Shown here one piece after another: positions 55,046 to 64,000 of a stretch of DNA of 64,000 bases (its first letter is position 1; the number at the start of each line of letters is the position of its first letter). Source of the DNA: Vreelandella zhanjiangensis DSM 21076 (GTDB lineage Bacteria > Pseudomonadota > Gammaproteobacteria > Pseudomonadales > Halomonadaceae); assembly GCF_000377665.1 (NCBI RefSeq), contig NZ_KB898646.1:806001-870000 (forward strand). Direction: 5' to 3'. A program made the position numbers and the translations under genes. The notes beneath the pieces are model-generated. The model was not told the origin of the DNA, searched no databases, and saw only the letters and a list, made by a program, of their open reading frames with translations.

Positions 55046-55528
55046 AACGACCCTATCTTTATTGTAGTAACGAAGCGAGGCACATGGCTGATACTGTATA
55101 AAGTAAATTCCGTCTCTACCTTCATACTATGGGCTAGAAGCTCATCCAGGGAGGTTAAAAGCGACTAAAGATGTAGAATTATTTTAAAGACTGTTTCTTG
55201 GAATTGTTTTTCAATGCTGTTTTCAAGAACAGTTTTCAAGGGCTGTTTTTAAAAACCGTTTTTAAGTACTGTTCTAGGTACTGCTTTAAGTACTTTTTCA
55301 GAATCGTTTCGTTAAAAGCTGGCTCGACGATCGCTTTGATTGTTGACAAATCAGCCAAGACTTACCATTGATTAATCGTTAAACAAAGGCTTGGACAAAA
55401 CTCGCTAAATTACCGATGATTAAATTAACAATCTTCGCGCCGCGACGATGCCATAATAATTTATAAAAATGCCATTTCTAAAACGCTGCAATGACTACTA
55501 CCCATTCAGTGTAGGCAAGGAGATCATC
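55046..55528. other. Intergenic region with tandem repeat, between prpE and ArsR-type gene
   Basis: 483 bases with no gene I support. It holds a degenerate tandem repeat (separate entry) and, further right, TTGACA at 55344-55349, a possible -35 box for the ArsR-type gene. It must contain both divergent promoters. Confidence 0.5.
55191..55304. repeat. Degenerate 12-13 bp tandem repeat, about nine copies
   Basis: Six 13-base units at 55191, 55204, 55217, 55230, 55243 and 55256, then three 12-base units at 55269, 55281 and 55293, all resembling CTGTTTTTAAGNA. Unit-to-unit identity falls toward the right. It is rich in T on the plus strand and has no coding frame, spacer structure or inverted symmetry. 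Confidence 0.8.
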
Positions 55529-55846
55529 ATGTCTGCGTCCTCAAGCGCTGCACGTCTGCTTGAAAATAACTGCCAGGCCCTTGAGGCAGGCACTAACCTT
55601 TTAAAAGCCTTGGCAAATGAAAAAAGGCTGCAAATTCTATGTCTGCTGGCGGAGAAAGAGCTTTCCGTCACGCAAATCAACCAACAGCTTTCACTTAGCC
55701 AATCGGCACTTTCCCAGCATCTAGCGATTTTACGGCGCGATGAACTAGTCAATACCAGGCGGGAGTCACAAACTATCTACTACTCATTGAGCAGCGATAG
55801 CGCCAAAGCGATTTTAAACACTTTGGCGCTTCACTATACGGCATGA
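55529..55846 (+). CDS. ArsR/SmtB-family transcription regulator
   Basis: A 105-residue winged-helix repressor. The fold core is 'LLKALANEKRLQILCLLAEK' (about 23-42), recognition helix 'LSLSQSALSQHLAILRRDEL' (about 54-73) and wing 'RRESQTIYYSLSS'. Two cysteines are present (residues 14 and 37), the second where ArsR-type metal sites often lie, but no CxC metal box is seen; a redox or sulfide role is possible. The frame opens at 55469, but ATG 55529 follows AAGGAG. Convergent with sohB. Confidence 0.9.
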   Translation: MSASSSAARLLENNCQALEAGTNLLKALANEKRLQILCLLAEKELSVTQINQQLSLSQSALSQHLAILRRDELVNTRRESQTIYYSLSSDSAKAILNTLALHYTA

Positions 55847-55862
55847 AAGCCCAGCGTCTGGC

Positions 55863-56912
55863 TTAGCGGCGCTGCCAGCCCGATGCTTCCAGCATGCTTA
55901 GCGCTTTTAGCATGGCGCTTTCGATACCCGCCGATACCGCCAGACCAAATTTCCGGCTGAGGGTTTTCGGCGGCTCAAGCCTAACCCGGTAAACGTTCGC
56001 TTCTGCCATGCGCTCGACCAAATAGGCTTCGCTGGTGCCCACGCTATCAATCAACCGGTTCGAGAGCGCTTCACTGCCGTACCATATCTCGCCTGTTGCC
56101 AGCGTCTCGATATCCATATCGGGCCGATGTTCGCTGACGTAATCCTTAAACAAACGATGAGTATTTTCCAGATCTTCTAAAAATTTCTCGCGGCCCTCTT
56201 TAGTATTTTCCCCGATCACTGTTAGCGTGCGCTTATATTTACCCGCGGTGAGTAGTTCAACATCGATATCATGACGCTTAAGCAGGCGGTGCACGTTAGG
56301 TACCTGCGCCACGACGCCAATCGAGCCGATCACCGCAAAGGGTGCAGCCTTAATATGCTGAGCCGTACAGGCCATCATATAGCCCCCGCTCGCCGCCACC
56401 TTGTCGATGCAAACGGTAGTCGCAAGCCCCGCGCTTTGTAACCGATCCAACTGAGCTGCTGCCAGTCCGTAGGCGTGGACAAGCCCGCCTGCTGATTCCA
56501 AACGCACCACGACTTCGTCACTGGATTCGGCAACATCAATGATTGCCGACACTTCCTGGGCAAACTGCTCAGTTTGAGAGGCCTTGATATCGCCATGGAA
56601 ATCCAGCACCCACACTCTGGACCTTGGCTGAGCGGCGTCTTTGCCCTTCGCTACTTTGTGACGGTTTTTATCTTCCTGACGAAACGCCTTGATCAGCTTT
56701 TTACGGGCACCCTGCTCCGTTGCCGCAACGCGAAGGCGCCGCTTACGCGACCGGCGCTGGTCATTTAGCAGCTCAATATGTAGCTTGAGGTCACTTTCAT
56801 GAGAACCTTTGCTGCGCAGGATAAGTAGGGCTCCAAGACCTAGCAGCATCACCACAATCGTGGTTTGCACGACGAAAGTGCCCATTTCTGCCATCCATTC
56901 ACTCACGTACAC
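55863..56912 (-). CDS. sohB: SohB-type membrane serine protease (S49 family)
   Basis: A 349-residue protein with an N-terminal helix (about 10-32), a basic linker, and an S49 protease domain. The catalytic Ser175 is in 'VAASGGYMMACT' and Lys227 in 'TAGKYKRTLT', the same 52-residue spacing as in E. coli SohB. It faces the periplasm, where it clears signal peptides or damaged proteins. 'ATGEIWYGSEAL' is the usual late motif. Confidence 0.92.
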   Translation of the reverse strand: MYVSEWMAEMGTFVVQTTIVVMLLGLGALLILRSKGSHESDLKLHIELLNDQRRSRKRRLRVAATEQGARKKLIKAFRQEDKNRHKVAKGKDAAQPRSRVWVLDFHGDIKASQTEQFAQEVSAIIDVAESSDEVVVRLESAGGLVHAYGLAAAQLDRLQSAGLATTVCIDKVAASGGYMMACTAQHIKAAPFAVIGSIGVVAQVPNVHRLLKRHDIDVELLTAGKYKRTLTVIGENTKEGREKFLEDLENTHRLFKDYVSEHRPDMDIETLATGEIWYGSEALSNRLIDSVGTSEAYLVERMAEANVYRVRLEPPKTLSRKFGLAVSAGIESAMLKALSMLEASGWQRR

Positions 56913-57054
56913 TCTCCTATGACGAGGTTAAACTGGCGATTGATATCAACTCACGCAGCTTGATCAACACAGTTGTTTAAAATACTCTCATTCACATTCT
57001 TTGGGTCATTACGCATCCGTTTACACGTATTTTTGAAATAATGGAGATATTGTT

Positions 57055-57363
57055 ATGTCAGTTAACACGCTAGAAAAGTTACAAGCCCGCTTTAATCCTG
57101 AAGCTGCCGAAGGCATGGATGAAGTATTCCAGTTCCACTTTTCGGATGCTGGCGACCACTATTTAGTCATCAAGGATCGTACTCTGGATGTTCAAGAAGG
57201 CGAACACGATGATCCGTCGGTCAGCCTGAGCATGAGCACCGACACCCTTAAAGGCATTATGAGCGGTGACATCAACGGTATGACGGCATTTATGACTGGC
57301 AAGCTTAAAGCCACCGGTAACGTTATGTTGGCCACCAAGCTAACCAGCCTATTTCCTAACTAA
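57055..57363 (+). CDS. SCP2 sterol-transfer-family lipid-binding protein
   Basis: A 102-residue SCP2-like domain protein. 'PSVSLSMSTDTLKGIMSGDI' (about 59-78) and 'TAFMTGKLKATGNVMLATKL' (about 81-100) are the family patterns. SCP2 folds bind lipids or acyl-CoA; the bacterial role is unsettled. GGAG precedes the ATG. It is divergent from sohB. Confidence 0.9.
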   Translation: MSVNTLEKLQARFNPEAAEGMDEVFQFHFSDAGDHYLVIKDRTLDVQEGEHDDPSVSLSMSTDTLKGIMSGDINGMTAFMTGKLKATGNVMLATKLTSLFPN

Positions 57364-57381
57364 TTCCTCATAGCGTGGCGA

Positions 57382-58161
57382 TTAGCGCCAGCGCGCTAAA
57401 TGCGTTTCAATTAATTCACGCGAAATTGAATACGGCGGCGGCAGTGACGGTAGCTGCCGCGGTGAAAACCAGGCCGCATCGCTAATCTCAACGCCATCGA
57501 TCTGAATACGCCGGGTAGTCGCCTCCGCAAAAAAACCAAACATCAGTGAGTGCGGAAACGGCCATGCCTGGCTTTGATAGTAGCGCAGCTGATCAACGTG
57601 CACGCCCACCTCTTCAAACACTTCACGATGAACGGCCTCCTCGGCTGATTCACCCGGTTCAATAAACCCCGCCAGTGTCGAATAGCGCCCGGGAGCAAAG
57701 CGCGGGCTGCGGGCCAACAGCATCGCTTCACCGCTGGTTACCAGGGTAATAATGCACGGCGAGATGCGCGGATAGTTGCGATGCCCGCAAGCATGGCAGT
57801 GCATGGCAAACTCAGCGGCAAGCTTGGTAGCCTGTGCGCCGCAGCGCCCACAGAAGCGATGGTTTTCAAACCAGGCGCCCACCTGCAAAGCCGTAGAAAG
57901 CAGACTAAACCAGGAAGCAGGTAGCTCTGCCATCCATTGCCGCCCATCAATCCAGTCAGCGCCGGGCTCTTTTTCAATCAACAGCGCCACCGGCTCATCA
58001 TCCCAGTAGCACAGTGGTTGCATCTGCTCCGTCCACGGCTGTAAGGGCTGTAGCGGGGTCAGCATCTGATCACCCGCTAATGGAGCGGGCGCCAAATGGC
58101 TTCGCGAAACGTAAACGACCCGCCCTTCGCGTGCATCATGTGGAATTTCACGCCTAAGCAT
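57382..58161 (-). CDS. nudC: NADH pyrophosphatase/RNA deNADding Nudix hydrolase NudC
   Basis: A 259-residue Nudix enzyme that cuts NADH to NMNH and AMP and removes NAD caps from RNA. The four zinc Cys are in 'CGRCGAQATKLAAEF' and 'HCHACGHRN'. The Nudix box is 'GFIEPGESAEEAVHREVFEE'. 'SQAWPFPHSLMFGFFAEA' is the NADH-specific SQPWPFPxS motif with Ala at third place. The frame opens by TTG at 58179, but ATG 58161 matches the E. coli length of 257. It overlaps the end of dnaQ by 8 bases. Confidence 0.92.
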   Translation of the reverse strand: MLRREIPHDAREGRVVYVSRSHLAPAPLAGDQMLTPLQPLQPWTEQMQPLCYWDDEPVALLIEKEPGADWIDGRQWMAELPASWFSLLSTALQVGAWFENHRFCGRCGAQATKLAAEFAMHCHACGHRNYPRISPCIITLVTSGEAMLLARSPRFAPGRYSTLAGFIEPGESAEEAVHREVFEEVGVHVDQLRYYQSQAWPFPHSLMFGFFAEATTRRIQIDGVEISDAAWFSPRQLPSLPPPYSISRELIETHLARWR

Positions 58162-58891
58162 TGTGACCACTTTCCTCAAACCAATTGAGATTATGAGCCT
58201 GACATTTAGCCTGGTGGGCCGCGTGCTCTTCAGCGGTAGGCCGCACCACGCGCAGCTGCCCTGGGCTAAGGCTCAAGCGTTGAACCGAAAGACCCTCGCT
58301 TGACGGGTTAGCCTGCTGTTCATTCGAAGAAGCTTCCGAGTCCAGTGTTAATGCCGTTTGACCACCGGTCATGGCCAGATAAACGTCGGCTAGAATCTCG
58401 GAGTCAAGCAAAGCCCCGTGAAGTACGCGGTGGCCGTTATCGATATCGTAGCGCTTACATAGCGCATCCAGGCTATTACGCTGGCCGGGGTGAAGCTCCC
58501 GCGCCATGGTGAGCGTATCCAGCACGCGGCAATACTGACGAACGGGCCCTAACGGCGTGCCGCCGCGCTGCTGGTTAAGCCTGCCAAACTCGTGATCCAT
58601 AAAGCCCACATCGAACGGCGCGTTATGAATTACCAGTTCCGCCCCTTCGATAAAGGCCCAGAACTCGTCGGCAATCTGGGCAAACACCGGCTCGTTGGCG
58701 ACCTTTGCATCATCGATCCCGTGAATCGCGACGACTTCGGCGTCAATGTGGCGTTCAGGATTAATATATTGATGGTAGGTACGCCCGGTAAAACGCCGGT
58801 TGATCATTTCTACGGCGCCAATCTCGACAATGCGATGGCCATCTTTGGGATCGATACCAGTGGTCTCGGTATCCATGATTATTTGGCGCAT
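58154..58891 (-). CDS. dnaQ: DNA polymerase III epsilon (proofreading) subunit
   Basis: A 245-residue DEDDh exonuclease. Exo I is 'IIMDTETTGIDPKDGHRIVE' (about 4-23), Exo II 'LVIHNAPFDVGFMD' and Exo III near 'HGALLDSEILADVYL', whose His is at its start. It proofreads for the polymerase III core. E. coli DnaQ is 243 residues. ATG 58891 overlaps the rnhA stop (TGATG), and AGAGGAG lies upstream, so the two are coupled. Confidence 0.96.
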   Translation of the reverse strand: MRQIIMDTETTGIDPKDGHRIVEIGAVEMINRRFTGRTYHQYINPERHIDAEVVAIHGIDDAKVANEPVFAQIADEFWAFIEGAELVIHNAPFDVGFMDHEFGRLNQQRGGTPLGPVRQYCRVLDTLTMARELHPGQRNSLDALCKRYDIDNGHRVLHGALLDSEILADVYLAMTGGQTALTLDSEASSNEQQANPSSEGLSVQRLSLSPGQLRVVRPTAEEHAAHQAKCQAHNLNWFEESGHNA

Positions 58892-59361
58892 CACGCTCTC
58901 CTCTGATGTTGCTCATCGATTGCTTCATTAGCGAGCTCATCGGCACGCTCATTACCTGGATGGCCACTGTGACCTTTTACCCAGTGCCACTCAATCGTGT
59001 GGCGATGGGTCTCTTCATGCAGTTCTTTCCACAGCTCGGCGTTTTTAACGGGCTGCTTGGCAGCCGTTTTCCAACCCCGCTTTACCCAGTTATGTATCCA
59101 CTGGGTAATTCCCTGACGGACATATTGGGAATCCGTCCATAAGGCTACTTCACACGGTTGGTTAAGGGTACGTAACGCCATGATCGCGGCCATTAATTCC
59201 ATGCGGTTATTAGTGGTGTCAGCTTCATAGCCCTTTAGGGTTTTCTCATGCTCGCCACTAAAAAGAATGACGCCCCATCCACCCGGACCTGGATTACCTC
59301 GGCACGCACCATCGGTATATACCGTGACCTGTGGTAGGCGCTCGGCCGCTTGATTACTCAC
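58891..59361 (-). CDS. rnhA: Ribonuclease HI
   Basis: A 156-residue RNase H type 1. Catalytic acids are visible: '[19 protein letters not shown]' (Asp), '[12 protein letters not shown]' (Glu), '[12 protein letters not shown]' (Asp) and 'GNERADELA' (Asp). It removes RNA from RNA-DNA hybrids. Length matches E. coli (155). It is in an operon with the methyltransferase upstream and dnaQ downstream. Confidence 0.97.
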   Translation of the reverse strand: MSNQAAERLPQVTVYTDGACRGNPGPGGWGVILFSGEHEKTLKGYEADTTNNRMELMAAIMALRTLNQPCEVALWTDSQYVRQGITQWIHNWVKRGWKTAAKQPVKNAELWKELHEETHRHTIEWHWVKGHSGHPGNERADELANEAIDEQHQRRA

Positions 59362-59362
59362 T

Positions 59363-60166
59363 CTATCTATCCTTTATTGGCTGGCGTTGGCTCAATATGT
59401 CTTGATGAGACTGGCAGTGCGACGGTTTGCCGCTGCGTGTAGCACCCAGCGATGAGGAGGAAACCGGGCTTGGCAGGGTAAATTTTACCCGCTTAACGTG
59501 AGCCGATTGCTGACGTCGCTGCGCCTTAATCATATAGCTCTCCCCCCACGGCAGGTTGTGCCGACGCCCCATTGCCTCCCACCCTTCACGACAAGACGAC
59601 TTCATCAAGCCTCTAAAACAGCAATAGTCTACGCGCTCGACCTCAAAATCGACAAACGCCAACCAGTCGCGTAGTCGGCCAGGCTTATGCCGCTCACCGT
59701 TCCAGGGGAATGACGGGCGACGCTTGCGCCATCGGCGCGTCAAGCCGTTGATCCCCATTGGGTTGAAGCCAAACAGCACCAGTATGCCGTTGTCGGCGGT
59801 TACCCGCGCCGCCTCCTGTAACGTGTGGTGGGCATCGTCCAGATGCTCTAGCCAATGATGAATGATCACTACATCCATGCAGCGATCAGGCAGCGCTAGA
59901 TGGTCAGAGGGGCAAACTAGCGTCGACGGGCTGGTTGCCAGTTCATAGGTTGGCGCCCAACGAATGGCATGCGGGATCGCTGACATGGTCATTAGGTCAG
60001 GCCCCATACTCATCTCTAAACTATGCCGCCCAGCCCGGCTTTCAACCACCGGTCCCAGGCAGGCCCGCTGCATGTCCCAAAGCGAGCGGCCGGCATCGGT
60101 TTGCCAGTAAGGCTGGCTACTTATCAAGCGCTTGGCGATTGTAGTGGCCCTTGTCGAATTTGACAT
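59363..60166 (-). CDS. YafS-like SAM-dependent methyltransferase domain protein
   Basis: A 267-residue protein with a partial class I methyltransferase fold: '[20 protein letters not shown]' (about 93-112) and '[20 protein letters not shown]'. It sits between gloB and rnhA as yafS does in E. coli. The glycine-rich SAM motif is poorly visible. The last 50 residues are basic and low in structure. The frame opens at 60223, but ATG 60166 follows GGAGGG. Target unknown. Confidence 0.85.
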   Translation of the reverse strand: MSNSTRATTIAKRLISSQPYWQTDAGRSLWDMQRACLGPVVESRAGRHSLEMSMGPDLMTMSAIPHAIRWAPTYELATSPSTLVCPSDHLALPDRCMDVVIIHHWLEHLDDAHHTLQEAARVTADNGILVLFGFNPMGINGLTRRWRKRRPSFPWNGERHKPGRLRDWLAFVDFEVERVDYCCFRGLMKSSCREGWEAMGRRHNLPWGESYMIKAQRRQQSAHVKRVKFTLPSPVSSSSLGATRSGKPSHCQSHQDILSQRQPIKDR

Positions 60167-60265
60167 GAACAGCGCTTCCCTCCAAAGTAACGGCTTTTTA
60201 ACCACATCTCTGCGTCTTTTCAACGTACTTAACAGCAGGTTTGCAACCCTAAAAGGATCTCGCCC

Positions 60266-61033
60266 ATGATGAGCGTGACACCGATTCCCGCCCTTAGCGA
60301 CAACTATATTTGGCTATTAAGACAAGATACCAGTCAAAGTGTTTGCGTGGTGGATCCAGGTGACGCTGATCCTGTCATTGAACTCTTAGAGCGCGAATCA
60401 CTGACGCTGGATACCATCCTTATTACCCATCACCACCACGATCATACCGGTGGACTGGCCAAGTTAATCAAGCGTTACTCTCCTCACGTGATTGGTCCCG
60501 AGAACCCAACGATCAAGGGCATTAGCCAAACCGTGGGTGAGGGCGACCAAATACGCATTATGGGCCGCCTGTTTGAAGTCATGGCGACGCCAGGCCATAC
60601 GCTTGACCACATAAGTTTCTATACGCCGGGCATACCGGCGCTGCTGTTTTGCGGCGATACCCTGTTTTGCGCGGGCTGCGGCCGCTTGTTTGAAGGCTCG
60701 CCTGAACAAATGCAGACCTCGTTGAACAAATTAGCGGAACTACCTGAAGATACGCTGGTCTTTGCTGCTCATGAATATACGCAGGCAAATCTTGTCTTTG
60801 CCCAAGCAGCTGACCCAGAGAATGACAACGTGACATACGCCTTAAAGGAATGCGAAAAGGCCAGGGCGTTAGACCGCCCCACCTTACCCAGCACGATAGG
60901 ACGCGAGCTGAAAATTAATCCCTACCTGCGTGTAAGCACACCCAGCGTGCGCAATGCGGCAGGTGAACAGGGTGCTAATGATAACGACCTCGCGACGTTC
61001 ACCACTCTGCGTGAGTGGAAGAACCGATTTTAA
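60266..61033 (+). CDS. gloB: Hydroxyacylglutathione hydrolase (glyoxalase II)
   Basis: A 255-residue metallo-beta-lactamase-fold enzyme that turns S-lactoylglutathione into lactate and glutathione, ending methylglyoxal removal. The dinuclear metal motif 'THHHHDHTGG' (about 53-62) and later 'TPGHTLDHISFY', 'FCGDTLFCAGCGRLFEG' and 'AAHEYTQANLVFA' are present. Two ATG codons stand together at 60266; either may be used. Confidence 0.95.
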   Translation: MMSVTPIPALSDNYIWLLRQDTSQSVCVVDPGDADPVIELLERESLTLDTILITHHHHDHTGGLAKLIKRYSPHVIGPENPTIKGISQTVGEGDQIRIMGRLFEVMATPGHTLDHISFYTPGIPALLFCGDTLFCAGCGRLFEGSPEQMQTSLNKLAELPEDTLVFAAHEYTQANLVFAQAADPENDNVTYALKECEKARALDRPTLPSTIGRELKINPYLRVSTPSVRNAAGEQGANDNDLATFTTLREWKNRF

Positions 61034-61063
61034 GAATGCTATCGAAACCAAACGAATGACACT

Positions 61064-62275
61064 ATGACCTATCGAACGATTCGCCAGCGCTTAATGCTAA
61101 GCGCTGGCAGTACGCTAGTTATGGGCCTATTACTGGCCGCTGCAGCAAACTCACAAGCATCAACCCCCGCGTATAATACTTCCTATACGCCCACGGCATC
61201 TGACGACGTCGGCACCCCCGTAACAGTGCAGCCCACCTCGTTTCACAGCCATTTTTGGGAAGCCTTAACGCTGGAACCGCAGGATGCCTGGACAAAATTA
61301 CGCGAAAGCTTTCAATGGCAGGACTTAACCCTGCCCACCGACGCCCAGGCACGGGTTGACGAATGGATCGAGTACTACCGTTCAAGCCCACAAAATATTG
61401 CCACCATTACCGAACGCGCCACCCCCTGGCTTGCCTGGATCACTCAGCAGGTAAGTGAACGCGGTCTGCCTGGTGAAATAGCGTTAATTCCTTTCGTGGA
61501 AAGCTCTTTTGATCCCAGCGCCAAAAGCCACCGCGGTGCCGCCGGGCTGTGGCAGTTTATGCCGGGTACGGGCGATGCGTTAGGACTAGTGCGTAACGGT
61601 AACTACGATGGACGATTAGACGTTATCACGTCCACCGCGGCCGCGCTGGACTACCTGGAAATGCAGGCCGATGAGTGGTATCACGGCGACATTATGCTTT
61701 CGTTAGCCGCTTATAACGCCGGTGCTGGCACTGTGAATCGCGCACAACGTAATGCACAAAGCCAGGGGTCGACAGGCGATTACTGGGATCTTTCACTGCC
61801 GCATGAAACCATGCAGTACATCCCCAAGCTCAAAGCCATCGCCACTATCATCAACAACCCCGAGCAATTCAACGTGGCCTTGCCAGACATTAATCTGGAT
61901 CCCGCGTTCGCCAAAGTTCAGCTGGAACAACCGCTAAGCATTGCTCAGGCATCACAGCTTTTAGATGTCAGCCAGACGGCGCTAGCCGAGCTAAACCCTG
62001 GTCTGCTAAACGGCAGTATCGACCCACGCAACGTACAAACGCTGCTGGTTCCTGAAGAAGTCGATACTCAGGTATTAGCTCAGCTTTCGCCCACTACGTC
62101 TACAGAGCTTGCCTCTACCCAAACGCCGGATATTCACCGCGTTGAAAGTGGGGACAATCTGTCAGCCATTGCCAGCCGCTACAATGTAAATCAGAATGAC
62201 TTAATACGCTGGAATGCCCTCGACCGCCCCGAGGCCATACGACCAGGCCAGCTCCTGACCCTTTCAGGACGTTGA
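61064..62275 (+). CDS. mltD: MltD-like lytic transglycosylase with one LysM
   Basis: A 403-residue envelope protein. A signal segment (about 10-32) is followed by an SLT domain (about 130-240) with 'FVESSFDPSAKSHRGAAGLW' (catalytic Glu) and 'LAAYNAGAGTVNRAQ'. A single LysM at the C-terminus, 'HRVESGDNLSAIASRYNVNQ', binds peptidoglycan; E. coli MltD has two. No lipobox Cys is seen after the signal, unlike MltD. It cuts glycan strands during wall growth. Confidence 0.9.
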   Translation: MTYRTIRQRLMLSAGSTLVMGLLLAAAANSQASTPAYNTSYTPTASDDVGTPVTVQPTSFHSHFWEALTLEPQDAWTKLRESFQWQDLTLPTDAQARVDEWIEYYRSSPQNIATITERATPWLAWITQQVSERGLPGEIALIPFVESSFDPSAKSHRGAAGLWQFMPGTGDALGLVRNGNYDGRLDVITSTAAALDYLEMQADEWYHGDIMLSLAAYNAGAGTVNRAQRNAQSQGSTGDYWDLSLPHETMQYIPKLKAIATIINNPEQFNVALPDINLDPAFAKVQLEQPLSIAQASQLLDVSQTALAELNPGLLNGSIDPRNVQTLLVPEEVDTQVLAQLSPTTSTELASTQTPDIHRVESGDNLSAIASRYNVNQNDLIRWNALDRPEAIRPGQLLTLSGR

Positions 62276-62309
62276 GTTAAAAAAACGCTGATCACATGGG
62301 ACGTAACCA

Positions 62310-64000
62310 ATGCCGCGTGGTGTTCTGTTTGTAAAGACGTTTTTAATCGTCAACTGTTTGCTGTTGAGCCTGTCAGCCTCTGCTCTCGATACACAGGCTG
62401 ACTCCCAATGGGAGGCCATGACAGCAGACGGAGTAACGGCCGCAGATGTATTGCCGTCAAACACCGCGCCCATTGAAACCATGCATGGCTTATCGCTTTA
62501 TGATAGCCCTGAGCTTCCGGCAGATTTTGCCTACTTTCCCCACGTCAATCCACAGGCGCCTAAAGGCGGCACCATCACCCACACCGCCGTGGGCAGCAGC
62601 TTTGACTCTACCAATCCGTTCATTATTCGCGGTACGCCCGCCACCGGCATATCGCAGATCTACGATACCCTGATGGTGAGTAATCCGGGTGAGCCATTCA
62701 GCCTTTATGGCTTGCTAGCCGAAGGCGTGCGCCTGGACCCGAACCGTGAATGGATGGAATTTGATCTGCGACCAGAAGCACGCTTTCAGGATGGCGAGCC
62801 CGTCACAGCTTATGATGTCGTATTTAGCTTTAACCTGCTGCGTGAGAAAGGCAATCCGTTTTACGCCAGTTATTATGCCGACGTTGAGCAAGTCGTTGCG
62901 CTAAACGAGCATCAGGTTCGTTTTGAGTTTTCGAGCACAGAGTCTCGTGAATTACCGTTAATCGTTACCCAACTTCCCATCCTGCCCCGCCACTATTGGG
63001 AATCGCACGATTTCACCGCGCCCACGCTTACTGCACATCCAGGCTCCGGCCCCTATCGTATTAGCGAGGTCGACCCTGGGCGGCGCATCGTTTATCAGCG
63101 TGATGAAGACTATTGGGGCAAGGATCTGCCGGTTAACGTTGGCCGCTACAATATTGATCGGGTGATTTACGATTACTATCGTGACAGGGATATCGCCTGG
63201 GAAGCCTTCAAGGCGGGCCTGACAGATTTTAGAATTGATGCGCGAGCGGCCACCTGGGCGATTGGCTACGATTTTCCGGCGTATCGCGAAGGGCTGGTTA
63301 AACGCATTACGGTACCTGATGTAAACCCTTCATTGATGCAGGCGTTTGTTTTCAACCTACGCAAAGAAAAGTTTCAAGACCCGCGAGTTCGCGAAGCGCT
63401 TAGCCTGACCTTCGATTTTCCCTGGCTGAATACCAATATTTTTTACCATGCCTACCAGCGCACCGAGAGCTATTTTCAGAACTCAGAAATGGAAGCCGCT
63501 GGCCCTCCGTCAGAAGCGGAGCTTGCCCTGCTGGAACCTTTCCGCGAAGAGCTTTTAGCATCTCATCACTCAGACAGGCTATTTACCGACTCACTGCCTA
63601 TTGATCAACCGGCCGAGATTCGTGAACGGCTGCGCCGGGCACTTGAACTACTTCATGAAGCGGGCTACCAAGTTGAAGACGGCGTATTGGTTAATGAGCA
63701 GACAGGAGAGCCTCTACGCCTAGAGGTCATGCTTTACGACGCAAGCCTTGAGCGTGTAGTGCAACCAATGCTTAGAAACATGGCGCGCCTTGGGGTACAA
63801 ACCTCCATGCGAATTGTGGATATCAACCAATACCTCAATCGTCAGCGTAATTACGATTACGATATCGTGATCAGCCATTTCCCCCAATCCAACAACCCCG
63901 GTAACGAACAGCGTGACTTCTGGAGCAGTGCTGCTGCTGAGGCGCCGCAAAGCCGTAACCGAATGGCGCTTGCTCACCCGGCAGTGGATGCATTAGTTGA
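62310..64000 (+). CDS. YejA-like peptide (microcin C type) ABC transporter substrate-binding protein, partial
   Basis: An open frame from ATG 62310 to the end of the window (563 residues, C-terminus outside). A signal peptide covers about residues 1-25. The family-5 binding-protein pattern is clear: 'HGLSLYDSPELPADFAYFPH' (about 58-77), 'NPQAPKGGTI', 'WMEFDLRPEARFQDGEPVTA' and 'YDVVFSFNLL'. This matches YejA, which binds oligopeptides including microcin C for YejBEF. The gene order mltD then this gene is common in Pseudomonas and relatives, where the permease genes follow. Only GGGA is seen as ribosome-binding site. Confidence 0.88.
   Translation, partial: MPRGVLFVKTFLIVNCLLLSLSASALDTQADSQWEAMTADGVTAADVLPSNTAPIETMHGLSLYDSPELPADFAYFPHVNPQAPKGGTITHTAVGSSFDSTNPFIIRGTPATGISQIYDTLMVSNPGEPFSLYGLLAEGVRLDPNREWMEFDLRPEARFQDGEPVTAYDVVFSFNLLREKGNPFYASYYADVEQVVALNEHQVRFEFSSTESRELPLIVTQLPILPRHYWESHDFTAPTLTAHPGSGPYRISEVDPGRRIVYQRDEDYWGKDLPVNVGRYNIDRVIYDYYRDRDIAWEAFKAGLTDFRIDARAATWAIGYDFPAYREGLVKRITVPDVNPSLMQAFVFNLRKEKFQDPRVREALSLTFDFPWLNTNIFYHAYQRTESYFQNSEMEAAGPPSEAELALLEPFREELLASHHSDRLFTDSLPIDQPAEIRERLRRALELLHEAGYQVEDGVLVNEQTGEPLRLEVMLYDASLERVVQPMLRNMARLGVQTSMRIVDINQYLNRQRNYDYDIVISHFPQSNNPGNEQRDFWSSAAAEAPQSRNRMALAHPAVDALV

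Noticed and set aside
55191..55304. CRISPR array
   Set aside because: The units are contiguous, 12-13 bases long and degenerate, with no spacers and no cas genes in the window.

Overview
This window reads as a chromosomal segment of a halophilic gammaproteobacterium, most likely Halomonas or a close Halomonadaceae relative. The reasons are the gene content and order (a BCCT osmolyte-type carrier, tusDCBE beside a YccA-like gene, rnhA/dnaQ facing gloB then mltD and a yejA-like gene, a cysI/DUF934 pair) and the moderate GC. No database search was possible, so the genus is inference.

Layout. 1-33.4 kb is mostly core genome: the end of msrQ, a BCCT carrier, nfuA, metH, a MATE exporter, cysI with DUF934, an Smr-domain gene, wrbA, pdxH, a PatZ-type lysine acetyltransferase divergent from a histone-deacetylase-like gene, tusDCBE with yccA, a secreted dienelactone-hydrolase-like protein, an aldo/keto reductase, and then stress-type genes (hemerythrin, small zinc ribbons, a PoxB-like enzyme facing a Crp/Fnr regulator, an MscS channel). 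30.5-33.4 kb is a compact type III polyketide synthase, methyltransferase and flavoprotein operon that probably makes a phenolic or pyrone lipid.

33.4-46.9 kb is accessory. It holds a small ORF with its own terminator, a RelE/HigB-type toxin-antitoxin pair with a perfect inverted-repeat operator, wreckage of phage recombination genes, and a self-contained catabolic cluster at 36.0-43.8 kb: LacI regulator, TRAP transporter DctPQM, NAD-dependent epimerase/dehydrogenase, RuBisCO-like protein and DUF1537 acid-sugar kinase. The last two genes resemble the known 3-oxo-isoapionate (D-apiose/apionate) kinase and RuBisCO-like decarboxylase pair, but the usual upstream enzymes are absent, so the substrate is open. 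Beside it lies an AT-richer patch (43.9-46.4 kb) next to tRNA-Ser(UGA) with a RES-domain toxin broken by one frameshift, a membrane-anchored TIR-like protein and a hypothetical gene.

47-64 kb returns to core genes: a K+/H+ antiporter, a ThiY-like binding protein, a DnaQ-GIY-YIG fusion nuclease, ybfF, yhhQ, prpE, an ArsR-type regulator, sohB, an SCP2 protein, nudC, dnaQ, rnhA, a YafS-like methyltransferase, gloB, an MltD-like transglycosylase, and a YejA-like peptide-binding protein that runs off the end. Two short degenerate tandem repeats (14 bp x 4 near 24.2 kb; about 13 bp x 9 near 55.2 kb) sit in intergenic DNA. No insertion sequence, CRISPR array or rRNA was seen.
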